Shown in pieces: positions 50,688-59,173 of a DNA stretch of 64,000 bases. The translations under genes and the position numbers were made by a program. Below the pieces are notes generated by a model that had not been told where the DNA came from, ran no database searches, and saw only the letters and a program-made list of their open reading frames with translations. Position 1 is the stretch's first letter. Each line of letters opens with the position of its first letter. The DNA is from Luteolibacter flavescens (GTDB lineage Bacteria > Verrucomicrobiota > Verrucomicrobiia > Verrucomicrobiales > Akkermansiaceae), in NCBI RefSeq assembly GCF_025950085.1, contig NZ_JAPDDS010000005.1, forward strand, positions 62,001-126,000. Reading direction: 5' to 3'.

Positions 50688-51752
50688 TCACTCCGCCAGC
50701 AATTCGCTGAAGCCACAAAACACTCTGGAGCCTTCCTGCGGGGCGGCGGGGACCGGGGCGTCGCGGTCCAGGTGATCCCGGCATGCGGAGTGAAAGTCCT
50801 CAGGTGTCTTCGCCCGGCGCACGCGGAATTCGAAATCCGCATCATGCCCCTGCGTGACGAAGACCATCGTCTTCTTCATCCGTTGCACATGCCCCACGGG
50901 GTCAAAGGTCTCCGTGTGCGCCGCGAGTTCATCATAGAGCCGCCCGACGTACTCCAGCATGTCCCGGCAGCCCGGGTGCGACACCGTCTCCCCGGCGAAG
51001 GCGGAGCGGAGTTGGGAAAAGAGCCACGGATTCCGGATCGCCCCGCGCCCGATCATCAGCCCGGCGGCCTGCGATTTCTCCCGGTAGGCCAGGCCGGTGG
51101 GGACATCCACCACGTTGCCATTCGCGATCACGGGGCAGGGGAGCGTCTCCACGGCCATCTTCACGCAGTCCGGGTGAACCGGCGTCGAGTAGCGCTCCTC
51201 CACCGTGCGCCCGTGGATGGCCAGCACGTCGATGGCGTGCTTGCGGAAGATCTCCAGGAGTTGGGGGAATTCATCGTGATGATGATAGCCGATCCGTGTC
51301 TTCACGGTGAAGCGCGTGGGGATGGCATCCCGCAGCGCGCCCAGGATGCTGTCCACCTTTGGCAAGTTCCGCAGCAGGCCCCCGCCGGCCTCCTTCTTGC
51401 ACACCACCGGTGCGGGGCAGCCGAGATTCAGGTCGATGCCCGCCACCGGGTGCTCCAGCAGGCGCTTCGCCGTGCGCACCAGCGCCTCGATGTCCTGGCC
51501 GATCATCTGGGCGAAGATCGGCCTGCCCGTCGGGTTTTCGTCGATCGACCGCAGGATCCACGCGCTCGGCCGCGAGTCATTGTGCACGCGGAAGTACTCC
51601 GTGACGTAAATGTCCGCGCCGCCGTAGGGATGGATCACCTTCAGGAAAGGAAGGTCCGTCACATCCTGCATCGGGGCGAGATAGAGCGCCGGGCGTCCGG
51701 CGGTAAGGAGATCGGTCATCGCGGGGCCCGGCCCTTGTCGCGTCTCTGTCAT
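50688..51752 (-). CDS. tRNA-dihydrouridine synthase
   Basis: 354 residues from 51752, or 343 from the ATG at 51719. Dus enzymes reduce uridine to dihydrouridine in tRNA with FMN. Seen: APMQDVTDLPFLKVIHPYGGADIYVTEYFR, GIDLNLGCPAPVVCKKEAGGGLLRN with the catalytic Cys in GCP, FTVKTRIGYHHHDEF, LAIHGRTVEERYSTPVHPD, CPVIANGNVVD and GLMIGRGAIRNPWLF. Length fits the family; the branch (A, B or C) is not assigned here. The stop lies about 15 bp from the palindromic element to its left. It diverges from the GNAT gene with about 60 bp between starts. Confidence 0.95.
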   Translation of the reverse strand: MTETRQGPGPAMTDLLTAGRPALYLAPMQDVTDLPFLKVIHPYGGADIYVTEYFRVHNDSRPSAWILRSIDENPTGRPIFAQMIGQDIEALVRTAKRLLEHPVAGIDLNLGCPAPVVCKKEAGGGLLRNLPKVDSILGALRDAIPTRFTVKTRIGYHHHDEFPQLLEIFRKHAIDVLAIHGRTVEERYSTPVHPDCVKMAVETLPCPVIANGNVVDVPTGLAYREKSQAAGLMIGRGAIRNPWLFSQLRSAFAGETVSHPGCRDMLEYVGRLYDELAAHTETFDPVGHVQRMKKTMVFVTQGHDADFEFRVRRAKTPEDFHSACRDHLDRDAPVPAAPQEGSRVFCGFSELLAE

Positions 51753-51774
51753 CCGGCGGCAAGCAAAGTAACTT

Positions 51775-51804
51775 TTGCCATCCCGCGAGTTCTTACACTA
51801 GTCT
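51775..51804 (+). promoter_or_regulatory. Candidate sigma-70 promoter of the GNAT gene, near-leaderless
   Basis: TTGCCA (51775-51780), 18-bp spacer, TAGTCT (51799-51804), then the ATG at 51812, eight bases past the -10 box. There is no Shine-Dalgarno sequence in the seven bases between box and start codon. Confidence 0.45.
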
Positions 51805-51811
51805 TAGAAGT

Positions 51812-52246
51812 ATGACCCTCCTGCCAATCACCCGAGAGTTGGAATTCGACTGCAAGAACTACGAGGCAGTCTCTGGAATCATGATGGAAGTGATCGAGAG
51901 CACCCTCGCCCAGGGGACCGTGCCGCCCTGGTGCGGCTATCTCGCGCTCACGGAGGGCCGGGAGGTGGTCGGCACCTGTGCTTTCAAGGGGCCGCCGGAC
52001 GAGAGCGGCGAGGTGGAGCTCGCGTGGTTCACTTTCCCCCGCTACGAGCGCCGCGGCCACGGCACCCGGATGGCCCGCATGCTGGTGGAAGTCGCTGAAA
52101 ATACGGGCTCGGGAGCCACGCTCGTCGCCCACACCGCGCCGGAAAAGGACGCCTCCAGCCGGATCTGCGAGCACGCCGGATTCACCTGCGAGGGCGAGGT
52201 CGAGCTGCCCGACGACGGACCGGTGTGGCGCTGGAAACGCGGTTAG
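51812..52246 (+). CDS. GNAT-family acetyltransferase
   Basis: 144 residues. The GNAT core is recognisable: VVGTCAFKGPPDESGEVELAWFTFPRYERRGHGTRMARMLVEVAENTG, with the acetyl-CoA-binding R/Q-x-x-G-x-G/A pattern as RRGHGT, and a terminal HTAPEKDASSRICEHAGF strand-helix-strand. Substrate unknown. It precedes the exosortase gene by 38 bp on the same strand and may share its transcript; an involvement in modifying surface polymer or protein is possible but only by position. Confidence 0.85.
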   Translation: MTLLPITRELEFDCKNYEAVSGIMMEVIESTLAQGTVPPWCGYLALTEGREVVGTCAFKGPPDESGEVELAWFTFPRYERRGHGTRMARMLVEVAENTGSGATLVAHTAPEKDASSRICEHAGFTCEGEVELPDDGPVWRWKRG

Positions 52247-52284
52247 ATCCCGCGCCGACCGGGGCGTTGACAGGTCGGGGCGAA

Positions 52285-53292
52285 ATGGGAATTCTCCCGG
52301 CGATGCACGGGGAAACCCAAGACAGCTCCGCGGACCGCGGACTCGCGAAGCCCGGGCCTATCCCGAGGGGTTCCCTTGCCATCTGCCTCGCCTGTCTGGC
52401 CGTGGTGGTGGTCTTCTACTGCTTCGTCCCTGCCAGCGGCTGGGGCGGCATTTCCACGGCCGCATGGTGGGAGTCCACGTGGAATTCCGAGAATGACTAC
52501 GAGCACGGCTACCTCGTCCCCGTGATCATGATCGGCCTGATCGCCTCGCAGTGGAAAAAGCTGCGCGAGGTCGCGGGCCAGGGCCACTGGATCGGACTGC
52601 TCGTCCTGCTGCTCGGCTGTCTCTTCTACCTCGCCGGCCAGCGCAGCGGCCAGCCGCGCCTGACGGTGGGCGGCCTCCCGATGATACTGTGGGGCGGCTC
52701 GCTCTTCCTGTGGGGCTGGCGGGTTGGCTGGAAGCTGTTTTTCCCTTTCTTCATCCTCTGGCTGGCCATCCCGGTGCCGGAGTTCCAGCAGGCGACCACC
52801 CACCTCCAGATCCTCTCGACCAAGCTCGCGCAGTGGGGCTCGAATCTCTTCGGCATCGAGACCGTGGTGCGCGGCACCCAGATCCACTCCGTCTCGGAGA
52901 AGTGGTCCGCGCTGGAGATCGACGACGGTTGCAGCGGCATCCGCTCGCTCATGGCGCTCATCCTGATTTCCACCGTGTGGGCCTATCTCGCACCCATCTC
53001 GCTGTGGAAGAAGGCCATCCTCTGCTTTTCGGCCCTGCCCCTCGCCATCATCGGGAACATGATGCGGCTCACCTCGATCTTCGTCCTGTCCGAGTATGGC
53101 GACTACAAGTTCGCCGCGGGCACCTGGCACGACTGGGCAGGCCTGCTCCTTTTCTACCCCATCTCGCTGGTCATGCTGCTCGGCGTCCACTCCGTCCTCG
53201 AGGGCGGCCTGCCGTGGAAGCGGCCGAAGAAGGTGGCCGTCCGGAAAACGGTGGTCAGCCAACAGGGAGGGGAGGCCCTTGAAGCCCGATGA
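52285..53292 (+). CDS. Exosortase (transmembrane cysteine peptidase/transpeptidase)
   Basis: 335 residues, about eight transmembrane helices. The exosortase/archaeosortase triad is complete: C216 (DDGCSGIRS), R261 (NMMRLTS) and H282 (GTWHDWAG). Exosortases cleave PEP-CTERM-type tails of exported proteins and are linked with exopolysaccharide synthesis. The ATG at 52285 follows a G-rich ribosome site (GGTCGGGG) with 4-5 bp spacing; an earlier in-frame start (52225) would overlap the GNAT gene. The stop overlaps the ATG of the EpsI-like gene by 4 nt. The specific exosortase subtype cannot be named by eye, and no tail with a sorting signal was found among the proteins of this window. Confidence 0.93.
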   Translation: MGILPAMHGETQDSSADRGLAKPGPIPRGSLAICLACLAVVVVFYCFVPASGWGGISTAAWWESTWNSENDYEHGYLVPVIMIGLIASQWKKLREVAGQGHWIGLLVLLLGCLFYLAGQRSGQPRLTVGGLPMILWGGSLFLWGWRVGWKLFFPFFILWLAIPVPEFQQATTHLQILSTKLAQWGSNLFGIETVVRGTQIHSVSEKWSALEIDDGCSGIRSLMALILISTVWAYLAPISLWKKAILCFSALPLAIIGNMMRLTSIFVLSEYGDYKFAAGTWHDWAGLLLFYPISLVMLLGVHSVLEGGLPWKRPKKVAVRKTVVSQQGGEALEAR

Positions 53293-54026
53293 AACGTGAA
53301 CTCGTCCTGCTCGGCTGCCTCGTCGCCGGATTGTCCGCGGTCTTCCTGCTGCCGGACTTCAAGACCGCCGAGTCCGCCCTGTCGCGGAATATCCCCAAGC
53401 AACTCGGACTCTGGGAGACCCACGGCTACGAGGCGTCCGTGGCCGAGCAGAAGACTCTCGCGAAGGATACCCTTTTCTCAAAGGCTGCCTGTCTCCGGTC
53501 CCGCACGGACTCGTTCTTCGACACCGGCCCGCAGGACCGCGCCGACATGTCCATCGTGATGTCGGGCATCGACCTGGCGAACTCGATCCACCGCCCGGAG
53601 CGCTGCATGCCGGCCCAAGGGCACAATATCTACAGCTCGTCCACCGCCATGGTGTCGGTGCCGAATGGCCACGAGGTCCCGGCCCGCCGCCTGCTCTCGA
53701 AGCAGGCGATCCCCATCGACGAGACCGGGAAGTCCGTCATCTCGCGGGAGACGGTCACCTACTACTTCTTCGTCGGGAGCGGCCGGATCACCGAGAACCA
53801 CACGAAGCGCACGCTCCTCGACATCCAGGACCGCCTGCTGAAAGGCGAGGCGCAGAAGTGGGCCTACGTCTCCGTCTCGATGTGGTTCAATGGCGAGCAC
53901 GGCACGCCGAACCCGGACCTGCTGAGCTTCGACGAAGCGGACCAGAAGGTGCGCGATCTCCTCGGCCAGCTCGCCGAGAAGAACATCGACTGGTCGAAGA
54001 TCCAGAGCACGCAGACCCCCGGTTGA
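53289..54026 (+). CDS. EpsI-like exosortase-associated protein
   Basis: 245 residues. A single N-terminal membrane anchor (LVLLGCLVAGLSAVFLLP), then an extracytoplasmic domain with the EpsI pattern: LGLWETHGYEAS, NSIHRPERCMPAQGHNI with the conserved HxPExCxP-like motif, PARRLLSKQ and SRETVTYYFFVGSGR. EpsI domains are often fused to the exosortase C-terminus; here they are two genes joined by a 4-nt overlap. The function is not defined beyond support of exosortase or polysaccharide export. The next gene is convergent with an 18-bp gap. Confidence 0.9.
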   Translation: MKRELVLLGCLVAGLSAVFLLPDFKTAESALSRNIPKQLGLWETHGYEASVAEQKTLAKDTLFSKAACLRSRTDSFFDTGPQDRADMSIVMSGIDLANSIHRPERCMPAQGHNIYSSSTAMVSVPNGHEVPARRLLSKQAIPIDETGKSVISRETVTYYFFVGSGRITENHTKRTLLDIQDRLLKGEAQKWAYVSVSMWFNGEHGTPNPDLLSFDEADQKVRDLLGQLAEKNIDWSKIQSTQTPG

Positions 54027-54044
54027 GGGTCGCCTCGCCGGGCC

Positions 54045-56015
54045 TCAGTCCCCTTTGACCGGCTCCGGCTTGACCTGGGCTCCTTCCAGGAAGCGGATGG
54101 TCTCATCGAGGCCCGTCGTTAGCTCCTTGGCGTCTTTCTCGATGCGGCTGAAGCCTCCTTGGTTGCCGGATTCTTTCAGCAGGTCGCGGGCGCGGATGAA
54201 TTGGCCGAGCGCTTCTCCGGCACGGCGCTCCTTCGTCCACGCGTCATACCAGCGGCGGTAGAGGTGGGTGGCGAAGTGGTAGCGGGCGCGGAAATTCCGC
54301 TCGGCTCCGCCTTGCCTCTCGATGGCTCGCTCGAATTCCCGCTCCGCCTCGGCATTCCGCCCGAGCAGTGAGAGCGCCGAGGCGCGGTTCACCGGCCACT
54401 CCGGGTCATAGGGATTCAGCTTCGCGGCGGTGGCGTAGAGGTCTGCGGCGTTCGTGAGCCATTCCTTCTTTTCGGACGCGGGCAGCTCCTCAAGCGCGGC
54501 GACGGTGGTGGAGATGTGGCCGGCTCTTCCCGCCAGCTCGGAGCCCGGCCACTGCTGCATGGCGCGCTGGATGTCGGCCACGGCCAGCCCCGGGGCCGTC
54601 ACTGAAAGCATTTCCTTCCCAAAGAGCGCGGGCCACAGCGTGCGGTAGGCCATGCTGCCCTGCCACCCGGCGATGGCCAGCACGGCGGCCACCGGCAGGA
54701 CCAGCAGGCAGGGGGCGAAGCGCACCGGCCCGATCATCTCCGGCAGCTCGCGGCGGTCGCGCTTCGGCAGGGCGAAGCCGAATGCCAGCCCGAGATACAT
54801 CGCGCCGGGCAGCGTGTGCGTGACGAAGCTGAAATTCGAGTGAAGCAGCGTGCCCGCCATCGCCGCCAGACCGCCGCAGGCCAGCGCATCCAGCGAGGAC
54901 CCGGTGGCGGCGTCCGCCTCATCGCGACCCGCCAGTCCGGCCACGCCCGCGAGGCCCGTGACCATCACTGCACCCACCACCAGCAGCGCACCGCCCCAGC
55001 CGTAGTCCACCGCGGCCTGCAGCAGCTCGTTGTGGACGTAGTCGTCATTGTAGCGGTCCCAGTACTTGTCCTGCTCGGGATCGGAGGCGGAGTTCTTTTT
55101 CCAGCCAAAGCTGCGGCTGCCGCTGCCGGTCAGGACGGACTCGGTGGTGGAGATCTTGATCGCGAAGCTGGCCATGGTCAGGCGGAAGCGGTCGTCCGCC
55201 GCCCCGGCCACCGAGCTGTCCCTTGCACCGCGCCGCTCCTGAAGCTTCGAGAAGATCAGCGGGGAAAGCAGGGCGATGACGAGCGGGACGATGACCGCGA
55301 TGGCGGTGACCACGCCGCGGTTCCGCTTCTTGTCCCGCCATGCGAGGATGCCCCAGCAGAGGAAGAGCACCGCGATCCCCGCCCCGAGGCTCACCGCCCC
55401 GCCACGCGAGTGCGACATCACCACGCAGACGACCGATGCCACCACGCCGAGCGCGTGGAAGACCCGCTCCGCGATGTGGTCCTGCCCCCAGATCGCCCGG
55501 GCGGCGAGGAGCAGCGAGGAGACCTGCGCGAAGTCCGCGAGGTGATTGTAGTGGCCGAAGAGCCCGGACGGATAGAGCACCGGGCGACCTGCGAAAGGCC
55601 ACGCGAACGCCGGATCGCCCGCCTGCACCAGGCAGATCCCCAGATTCACCACGCCGAGCAGCGCCAGCGTCGCCATCATGAGACGGACCGCCGTCCCCCG
55701 TGCGGGCATCATCCACGCCCACACGCAGCAGAGCAGCGCACCGGAGACGAGCAGCGCGTCCGACCGGCCATACTCGCTCACCGGGCTGCCCCAGCAGCGC
55801 CACAGGAACCACCCGCTGGCGATGAGGATGAGCGCGAAGGCGAACCACGCGGAGCGCGGCTGCTTGCCCAACCGCCATGCCTGCACGCCGCCGGTGGCCA
55901 TGGCCAGCGCGAGCGCCACCAGTGCCGGGCCCCAGGTGTAGTCGATGGTCTGGCCACCGAGGACCACGGCCAAGACGAGCGAGAGGGAGAGGAAGATGCC
56001 GGAGAGAGCTTGCAT
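54045..56015 (-). CDS. O-antigen ligase/polymerase-like membrane protein with TPR tail
   Basis: About 656 residues from the ATG at 56015. Roughly 10-12 transmembrane helices (residues ~1-440) with a Wzy_C/WaaL-like periplasmic region: YPSGLFGHYNHLADFAQVSSLLL, the MSHSRGGAVSLG motif, and DKYWDRYNDDYVHNELLQAAVDYGW. The C-terminal ~190 residues are helical repeats resembling TPRs (AADLYATAAKLNPYDPEWPVNRASALSLLGRNAEAEREFERAIERQ). By family it joins sugar repeat units to a carrier or polymerises them at the outer face of the inner membrane. It is divergent from the VanZ-like gene (60 bp between starts) and next to the exosortase pair. Confidence 0.88.
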   Translation of the reverse strand: MQALSGIFLSLSLVLAVVLGGQTIDYTWGPALVALALAMATGGVQAWRLGKQPRSAWFAFALILIASGWFLWRCWGSPVSEYGRSDALLVSGALLCCVWAWMMPARGTAVRLMMATLALLGVVNLGICLVQAGDPAFAWPFAGRPVLYPSGLFGHYNHLADFAQVSSLLLAARAIWGQDHIAERVFHALGVVASVVCVVMSHSRGGAVSLGAGIAVLFLCWGILAWRDKKRNRGVVTAIAVIVPLVIALLSPLIFSKLQERRGARDSSVAGAADDRFRLTMASFAIKISTTESVLTGSGSRSFGWKKNSASDPEQDKYWDRYNDDYVHNELLQAAVDYGWGGALLVVGAVMVTGLAGVAGLAGRDEADAATGSSLDALACGGLAAMAGTLLHSNFSFVTHTLPGAMYLGLAFGFALPKRDRRELPEMIGPVRFAPCLLVLPVAAVLAIAGWQGSMAYRTLWPALFGKEMLSVTAPGLAVADIQRAMQQWPGSELAGRAGHISTTVAALEELPASEKKEWLTNAADLYATAAKLNPYDPEWPVNRASALSLLGRNAEAEREFERAIERQGGAERNFRARYHFATHLYRRWYDAWTKERRAGEALGQFIRARDLLKESGNQGGFSRIEKDAKELTTGLDETIRFLEGAQVKPEPVKGD

Positions 56016-56075
56016 GGGTCGGGTCGCTGGGCGGGAAAGCTGAGGCACGGACAGCGTAGGAGCCGCATTTCAGGG

Positions 56076-57449
56076 ATGTCGAGCCGTCGTGCCGGAAAGG
56101 GTTCGCACGGGGCGGCCCGGGCTGTTGTCCTCTCCGGCGTGCGCCGCGCGATCCTGCCCCTCCTCACGCTGTCCTTTCTCCTGCTGCTCGGCGGGACGTG
56201 GCTGACGTGGCAGCATCGCTTCGAGATCGATCCTGCCTACCCGCGCTGGTCGCTGGAGGACCTCGGTGACGATTTCGTCCTCTCGCCCCATGCGAAGCGC
56301 GACGATGGCCCGGCGGGCAAGGGCGGGCTCGTCCTCACCGCTAGCACCCCGACCGACCTCGGCATCCAGATGATCCCGCTGCCTCATGGCGGGCCGGTCA
56401 GGTTCCTCATGATGGGCTTTTCCATCCGCCCGGTGGCTCTGGAGCCCGGCGGGCAGGTATGGTCGGACGGGCGGCTGATGATGATGTGGCAGGTCGAGGG
56501 TGGGCCGCTGCTGCCCCAATACATTTCCTCCACCCGGCACGATCTCGTGATCACGGTGCCCAGTGTCGTCGCTCCCTCTCCCGCCGGGCTCGCCGCTCCC
56601 ATCCTGCGGGTGGAGCACCTCGGCCGCGGCGGCACCTTCCACCTCGACTACTGCCACATCGATGTGGTCCGCGAGACCGCGTGGTGGCGTGCGGGCCGCT
56701 GGGTGCTGCCCATCGTCTGGTTCGCATGGGCGGTGGCGTTCGCGAAAGCAGGGCATGCCTCCGGCCTCATCCGTCCCCTCCTGGCCGGGGCGCTGTGGGT
56801 CGCCTGCATCGCCGAGCTGGCGGTGCCCGGCCCTTGGCCACTCGTCCGTCCGCTCGGCCCGCCGCTACAGGTCGGCGAGCCTGTGGTCAAAGCCCTGCCG
56901 CCACCCGAATCTCCACCTCCGGCTCCGGTCCCCACGCCGGAACCACCGCCACCGCAGCCTCCTGCCGCGACACCTCCGGCCCCGGCTCCCACTCCCGTGC
57001 CTGCACCCGATGTGCCGGTCGCGCCTCCTCCGGCAGCTCCGCCGGTGTCACCGGCACCCGCCGCTCCGGAGCCCGAAAAACCCGTCGCGCCGCCCGTTCC
57101 CCAGGCCATCGATCAATCGACGATCAAGGGAAACATCCTGCTTCAGATCAAGAACCGCATCGAAGCCGCACGCCCGCTCTTCCATATGCTGATGTTCTTC
57201 GGGCCGACCATCCTGCTCGCCTTCATGGTCGGCAGGTGGAAGAGCTTTGTCTTCGCCGCGCTGCTCGCCGCTGCCATCGAGGGATCGCAGTACCTCTTCG
57301 GCTACGGCTTCGATGGCTCGGACTGCCTCGACCTGACCTACGATGCGATGGGAGTCGCCGCCGCCCTCATCGTGCACGCCCGCATCACCCGCTGGTGGCA
57401 GTCGCGAGGAAAGAATGCTTCTAACAGCTCAACCGCCCAGCCTGCCTAG
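56076..57449 (+). CDS. Membrane protein with proline-rich hinge and VanZ-like C-terminus
   Basis: 457 residues. A transmembrane anchor lies at ~26-45. A beta-rich extracytoplasmic domain follows (~46-200). Two hydrophobic helices come at ~205-250 (RWVLPIVWFAWAVAFA). A striking Pro/Ala/Val hinge occupies ~275-343 (dozens of prolines in PPP, PAP and PVP runs). Helices at ~370-435 then match the VanZ-like fold: FFGPTILLAFMVGRWKSF, AALLAAAIEGSQYLFG and the DCLDLTYDAMGVAAALIVH signature with acidic residues. VanZ-like proteins are linked to polysaccharide and glycopeptide processes but the mechanism is unclear. The 3-prime end overlaps the GT2 gene on the opposite strand by 21 bp. Confidence 0.75.
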   Translation: MSSRRAGKGSHGAARAVVLSGVRRAILPLLTLSFLLLLGGTWLTWQHRFEIDPAYPRWSLEDLGDDFVLSPHAKRDDGPAGKGGLVLTASTPTDLGIQMIPLPHGGPVRFLMMGFSIRPVALEPGGQVWSDGRLMMMWQVEGGPLLPQYISSTRHDLVITVPSVVAPSPAGLAAPILRVEHLGRGGTFHLDYCHIDVVRETAWWRAGRWVLPIVWFAWAVAFAKAGHASGLIRPLLAGALWVACIAELAVPGPWPLVRPLGPPLQVGEPVVKALPPPESPPPAPVPTPEPPPPQPPAATPPAPAPTPVPAPDVPVAPPPAAPPVSPAPAAPEPEKPVAPPVPQAIDQSTIKGNILLQIKNRIEAARPLFHMLMFFGPTILLAFMVGRWKSFVFAALLAAAIEGSQYLFGYGFDGSDCLDLTYDAMGVAAALIVHARITRWWQSRGKNASNSSTAQPA

Positions 57450-58343
57450 CCTCGCCTGCCAGCCATCGAGGAAGGCCCGCCACACCAGCGGCAGCCGCTT
57501 CGGCCCATCGACCTTGGCCACGCACAGCGCGTAGGCCAGCGCCATCGCGAGCGCGCCCGCGGCACCGGCCTGCCGGCGCTTCAGCCAAACCATGTTCCGC
57601 ACCTTGTAGTGCAGCTTCCAGTCGGCCAGCCCGCGCTCGAGGAAGAGCCGCTTGCCGAGGAAGCGCCACTCCACCAGATCCGCCGGGCCGGGGTGATCCA
57701 TCACCGCGGCAGGCACCGCATAGGTGGCGTAGCCCGCCTTCTCGATCCGCCACGGATATTCCTCGTCCTCGCCGCGGATGAAGAGTTCGCCGAGCACCGG
57801 GCCCGCGCCGTCTCGCACCTTCTTCGGCACCATCGCGCCGGTCCACACACCGCGGCTGCGGACCAGCGGCTGCGCGGGCATTTCATCGCGCGTGTAGATC
57901 AGCGAGGGCGTGCCATCGTGGGCCAGGATCTGCAGCGGCCAGGTGAAGCGGCCCGTCTTGGGGTCCTCTTGCAAAGGATGGATCACCACGTCGTCGCGCC
58001 ACGGCGTGCGCAGCATTTCCTCCAGCGCATCCGGTCGCGGCCACGAGTCATCGTCGAGGATCCACACCGCATCCATGCCCTCGGCATACGCGTGCTCCAT
58101 CGCCGCGAGCACGCCGCCGGCATTGCCGAGATTGTCGCCGATATCCAGCACCTCCAGCGCGTCCCAGCCGAGCGCCTTCAAGGCTTCTGCCGAGCCATCG
58201 GTCGAGGCATTGTCCGCCACGATCAGCCGGTCGAGCGGACGCGTCTGCGCCCTCAGGCGGCGCGCGCATTCCACCGCGGTCTCGCGGCGGTTGTAGCAGG
58301 CGAAGACCGCCGCCACGCGGGGAGTCGGGGAGGAAGGAGTCAT
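57429..58343 (-). CDS. Family 2 glycosyltransferase (rhamnosyltransferase-like)
   Basis: 304 residues from the ATG at 58343. The N-terminal GT-A fold is visible (AAVFACYNRRETAVECARRL; RLIVADNASTDGSAEALKAL; DAVWILDDDSWPRPDAL with the DXD-like DDD). The GEDEEYPWRIEKAGY acceptor-site motif matches the WbbL/rhamnosyl group. A membrane-proximal C-terminus follows (AGALAMALAYALCV). It transfers a sugar from a nucleotide donor to the growing polymer at the cytosolic face. The start overlaps the preceding gene's stop by 4 nt (ATGA) and it is the last gene of the operon. The tail overlaps the VanZ-like gene (opposite strand) by 21 bp. Confidence 0.9.
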   Translation of the reverse strand: MTPSSPTPRVAAVFACYNRRETAVECARRLRAQTRPLDRLIVADNASTDGSAEALKALGWDALEVLDIGDNLGNAGGVLAAMEHAYAEGMDAVWILDDDSWPRPDALEEMLRTPWRDDVVIHPLQEDPKTGRFTWPLQILAHDGTPSLIYTRDEMPAQPLVRSRGVWTGAMVPKKVRDGAGPVLGELFIRGEDEEYPWRIEKAGYATYAVPAAVMDHPGPADLVEWRFLGKRLFLERGLADWKLHYKVRNMVWLKRRQAGAAGALAMALAYALCVAKVDGPKRLPLVWRAFLDGWQARLGRLGG

Positions 58344-59173
58344 TTTCCCAGGGTTCGCATCGCCATCTTCCAGCCGCGCGCCGCGATCCACAGCACGCCA
58401 TCCGCGAGGCCGTTCAGATAGGGGTCGTCGAAGAGTGTGATGCCGTACGCGCGGCGGATCGCGCGGGATTCCACGTGCTGGCGTTCCGCGCGGAGGATCA
58501 CTTCCAGGTCGCGCGACTTGCCGAGGTGGCGCATCGAGGCATTCCCGCCGTGCAGGCGGAAGTCCGCCACCGTCACCGGCACGTGGCCGAAGCTCAGGCC
58601 CGCCGCGTGCAGGCGTGCGTAGTACTCGCCATCCATCACGTAGCGGAAGTCCTCGCGCAGGCGATACCCCGCCGCGATGACCGACGAGCGCCGGTAGAAG
58701 GCCGCCGTCGAGCCGATGTAGCAATGGTGGTGCACGTGGACGAAGGGCGACCACCCAGGCAGCCGCACCGTGCGCAGGTGCGTGCCCGCTTCATCCGTGA
58801 AATCGAAGTCGCCATATACGATGTCCATCGTACTTGCGCGCAGGTGCTCCAGCATCGCGGCCAGCGCCCCGGGCTTCAGGCGGTCGTCGGCATTCAGCCA
58901 CATGACCCACTCGCCCTGCGCCGCGTCGAAGCCACGGTTGATCGCCTGCGACATCCCGTTGTCCTGCGCCTGCACCCACCGGGCGTGCGGATGGCGTGCC
59001 GCCACCGCGGCGCTGTCGTCCGTCGAGCCGCCGTCATGGACCAGGTGCTCCACGGTCACACCTTCCTGCGCGGCCACGCTGGCCAGGCAATCGCCGAGGA
59101 AGCGACCGTAGTTCAGGCTGGGCGTGACGATGGTGAAGTCCACGGGGCGCGGGGATTGAATGCCGGGGCTCAC
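58340..59173 (-). CDS. Family 2 glycosyltransferase
   Basis: 277 residues from a GTG at 59173. GT-A motifs: TIVTPSLNYGRFLGDCLASVAAQ, EHLVHDGGSTDDSA, ARWVQAQDNGMSQAINRGFDAAQGEWVMWLNADDRL with the D-x-D catalytic aspartates, and EYYARLHAAG. A soluble cytosolic enzyme. The GTG start overlaps the stop of the YfhO-like gene (GTGA) and its own stop overlaps the next gene's ATG (ATGA), so translation is coupled through the operon. Sugar donor and linkage cannot be told from sequence. Confidence 0.92.
   Translation of the reverse strand: MSPGIQSPRPVDFTIVTPSLNYGRFLGDCLASVAAQEGVTVEHLVHDGGSTDDSAAVAARHPHARWVQAQDNGMSQAINRGFDAAQGEWVMWLNADDRLKPGALAAMLEHLRASTMDIVYGDFDFTDEAGTHLRTVRLPGWSPFVHVHHHCYIGSTAAFYRRSSVIAAGYRLREDFRYVMDGEYYARLHAAGLSFGHVPVTVADFRLHGGNASMRHLGKSRDLEVILRAERQHVESRAIRRAYGITLFDDPYLNGLADGVLWIAARGWKMAMRTLGK

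Noticed and set aside
54816-56075. Long open frame upstream of the VanZ-like gene
   Set aside because: Mirror of the O-antigen-ligase-like gene; the membrane anchor that defines the real protein begins shortly after 56076.
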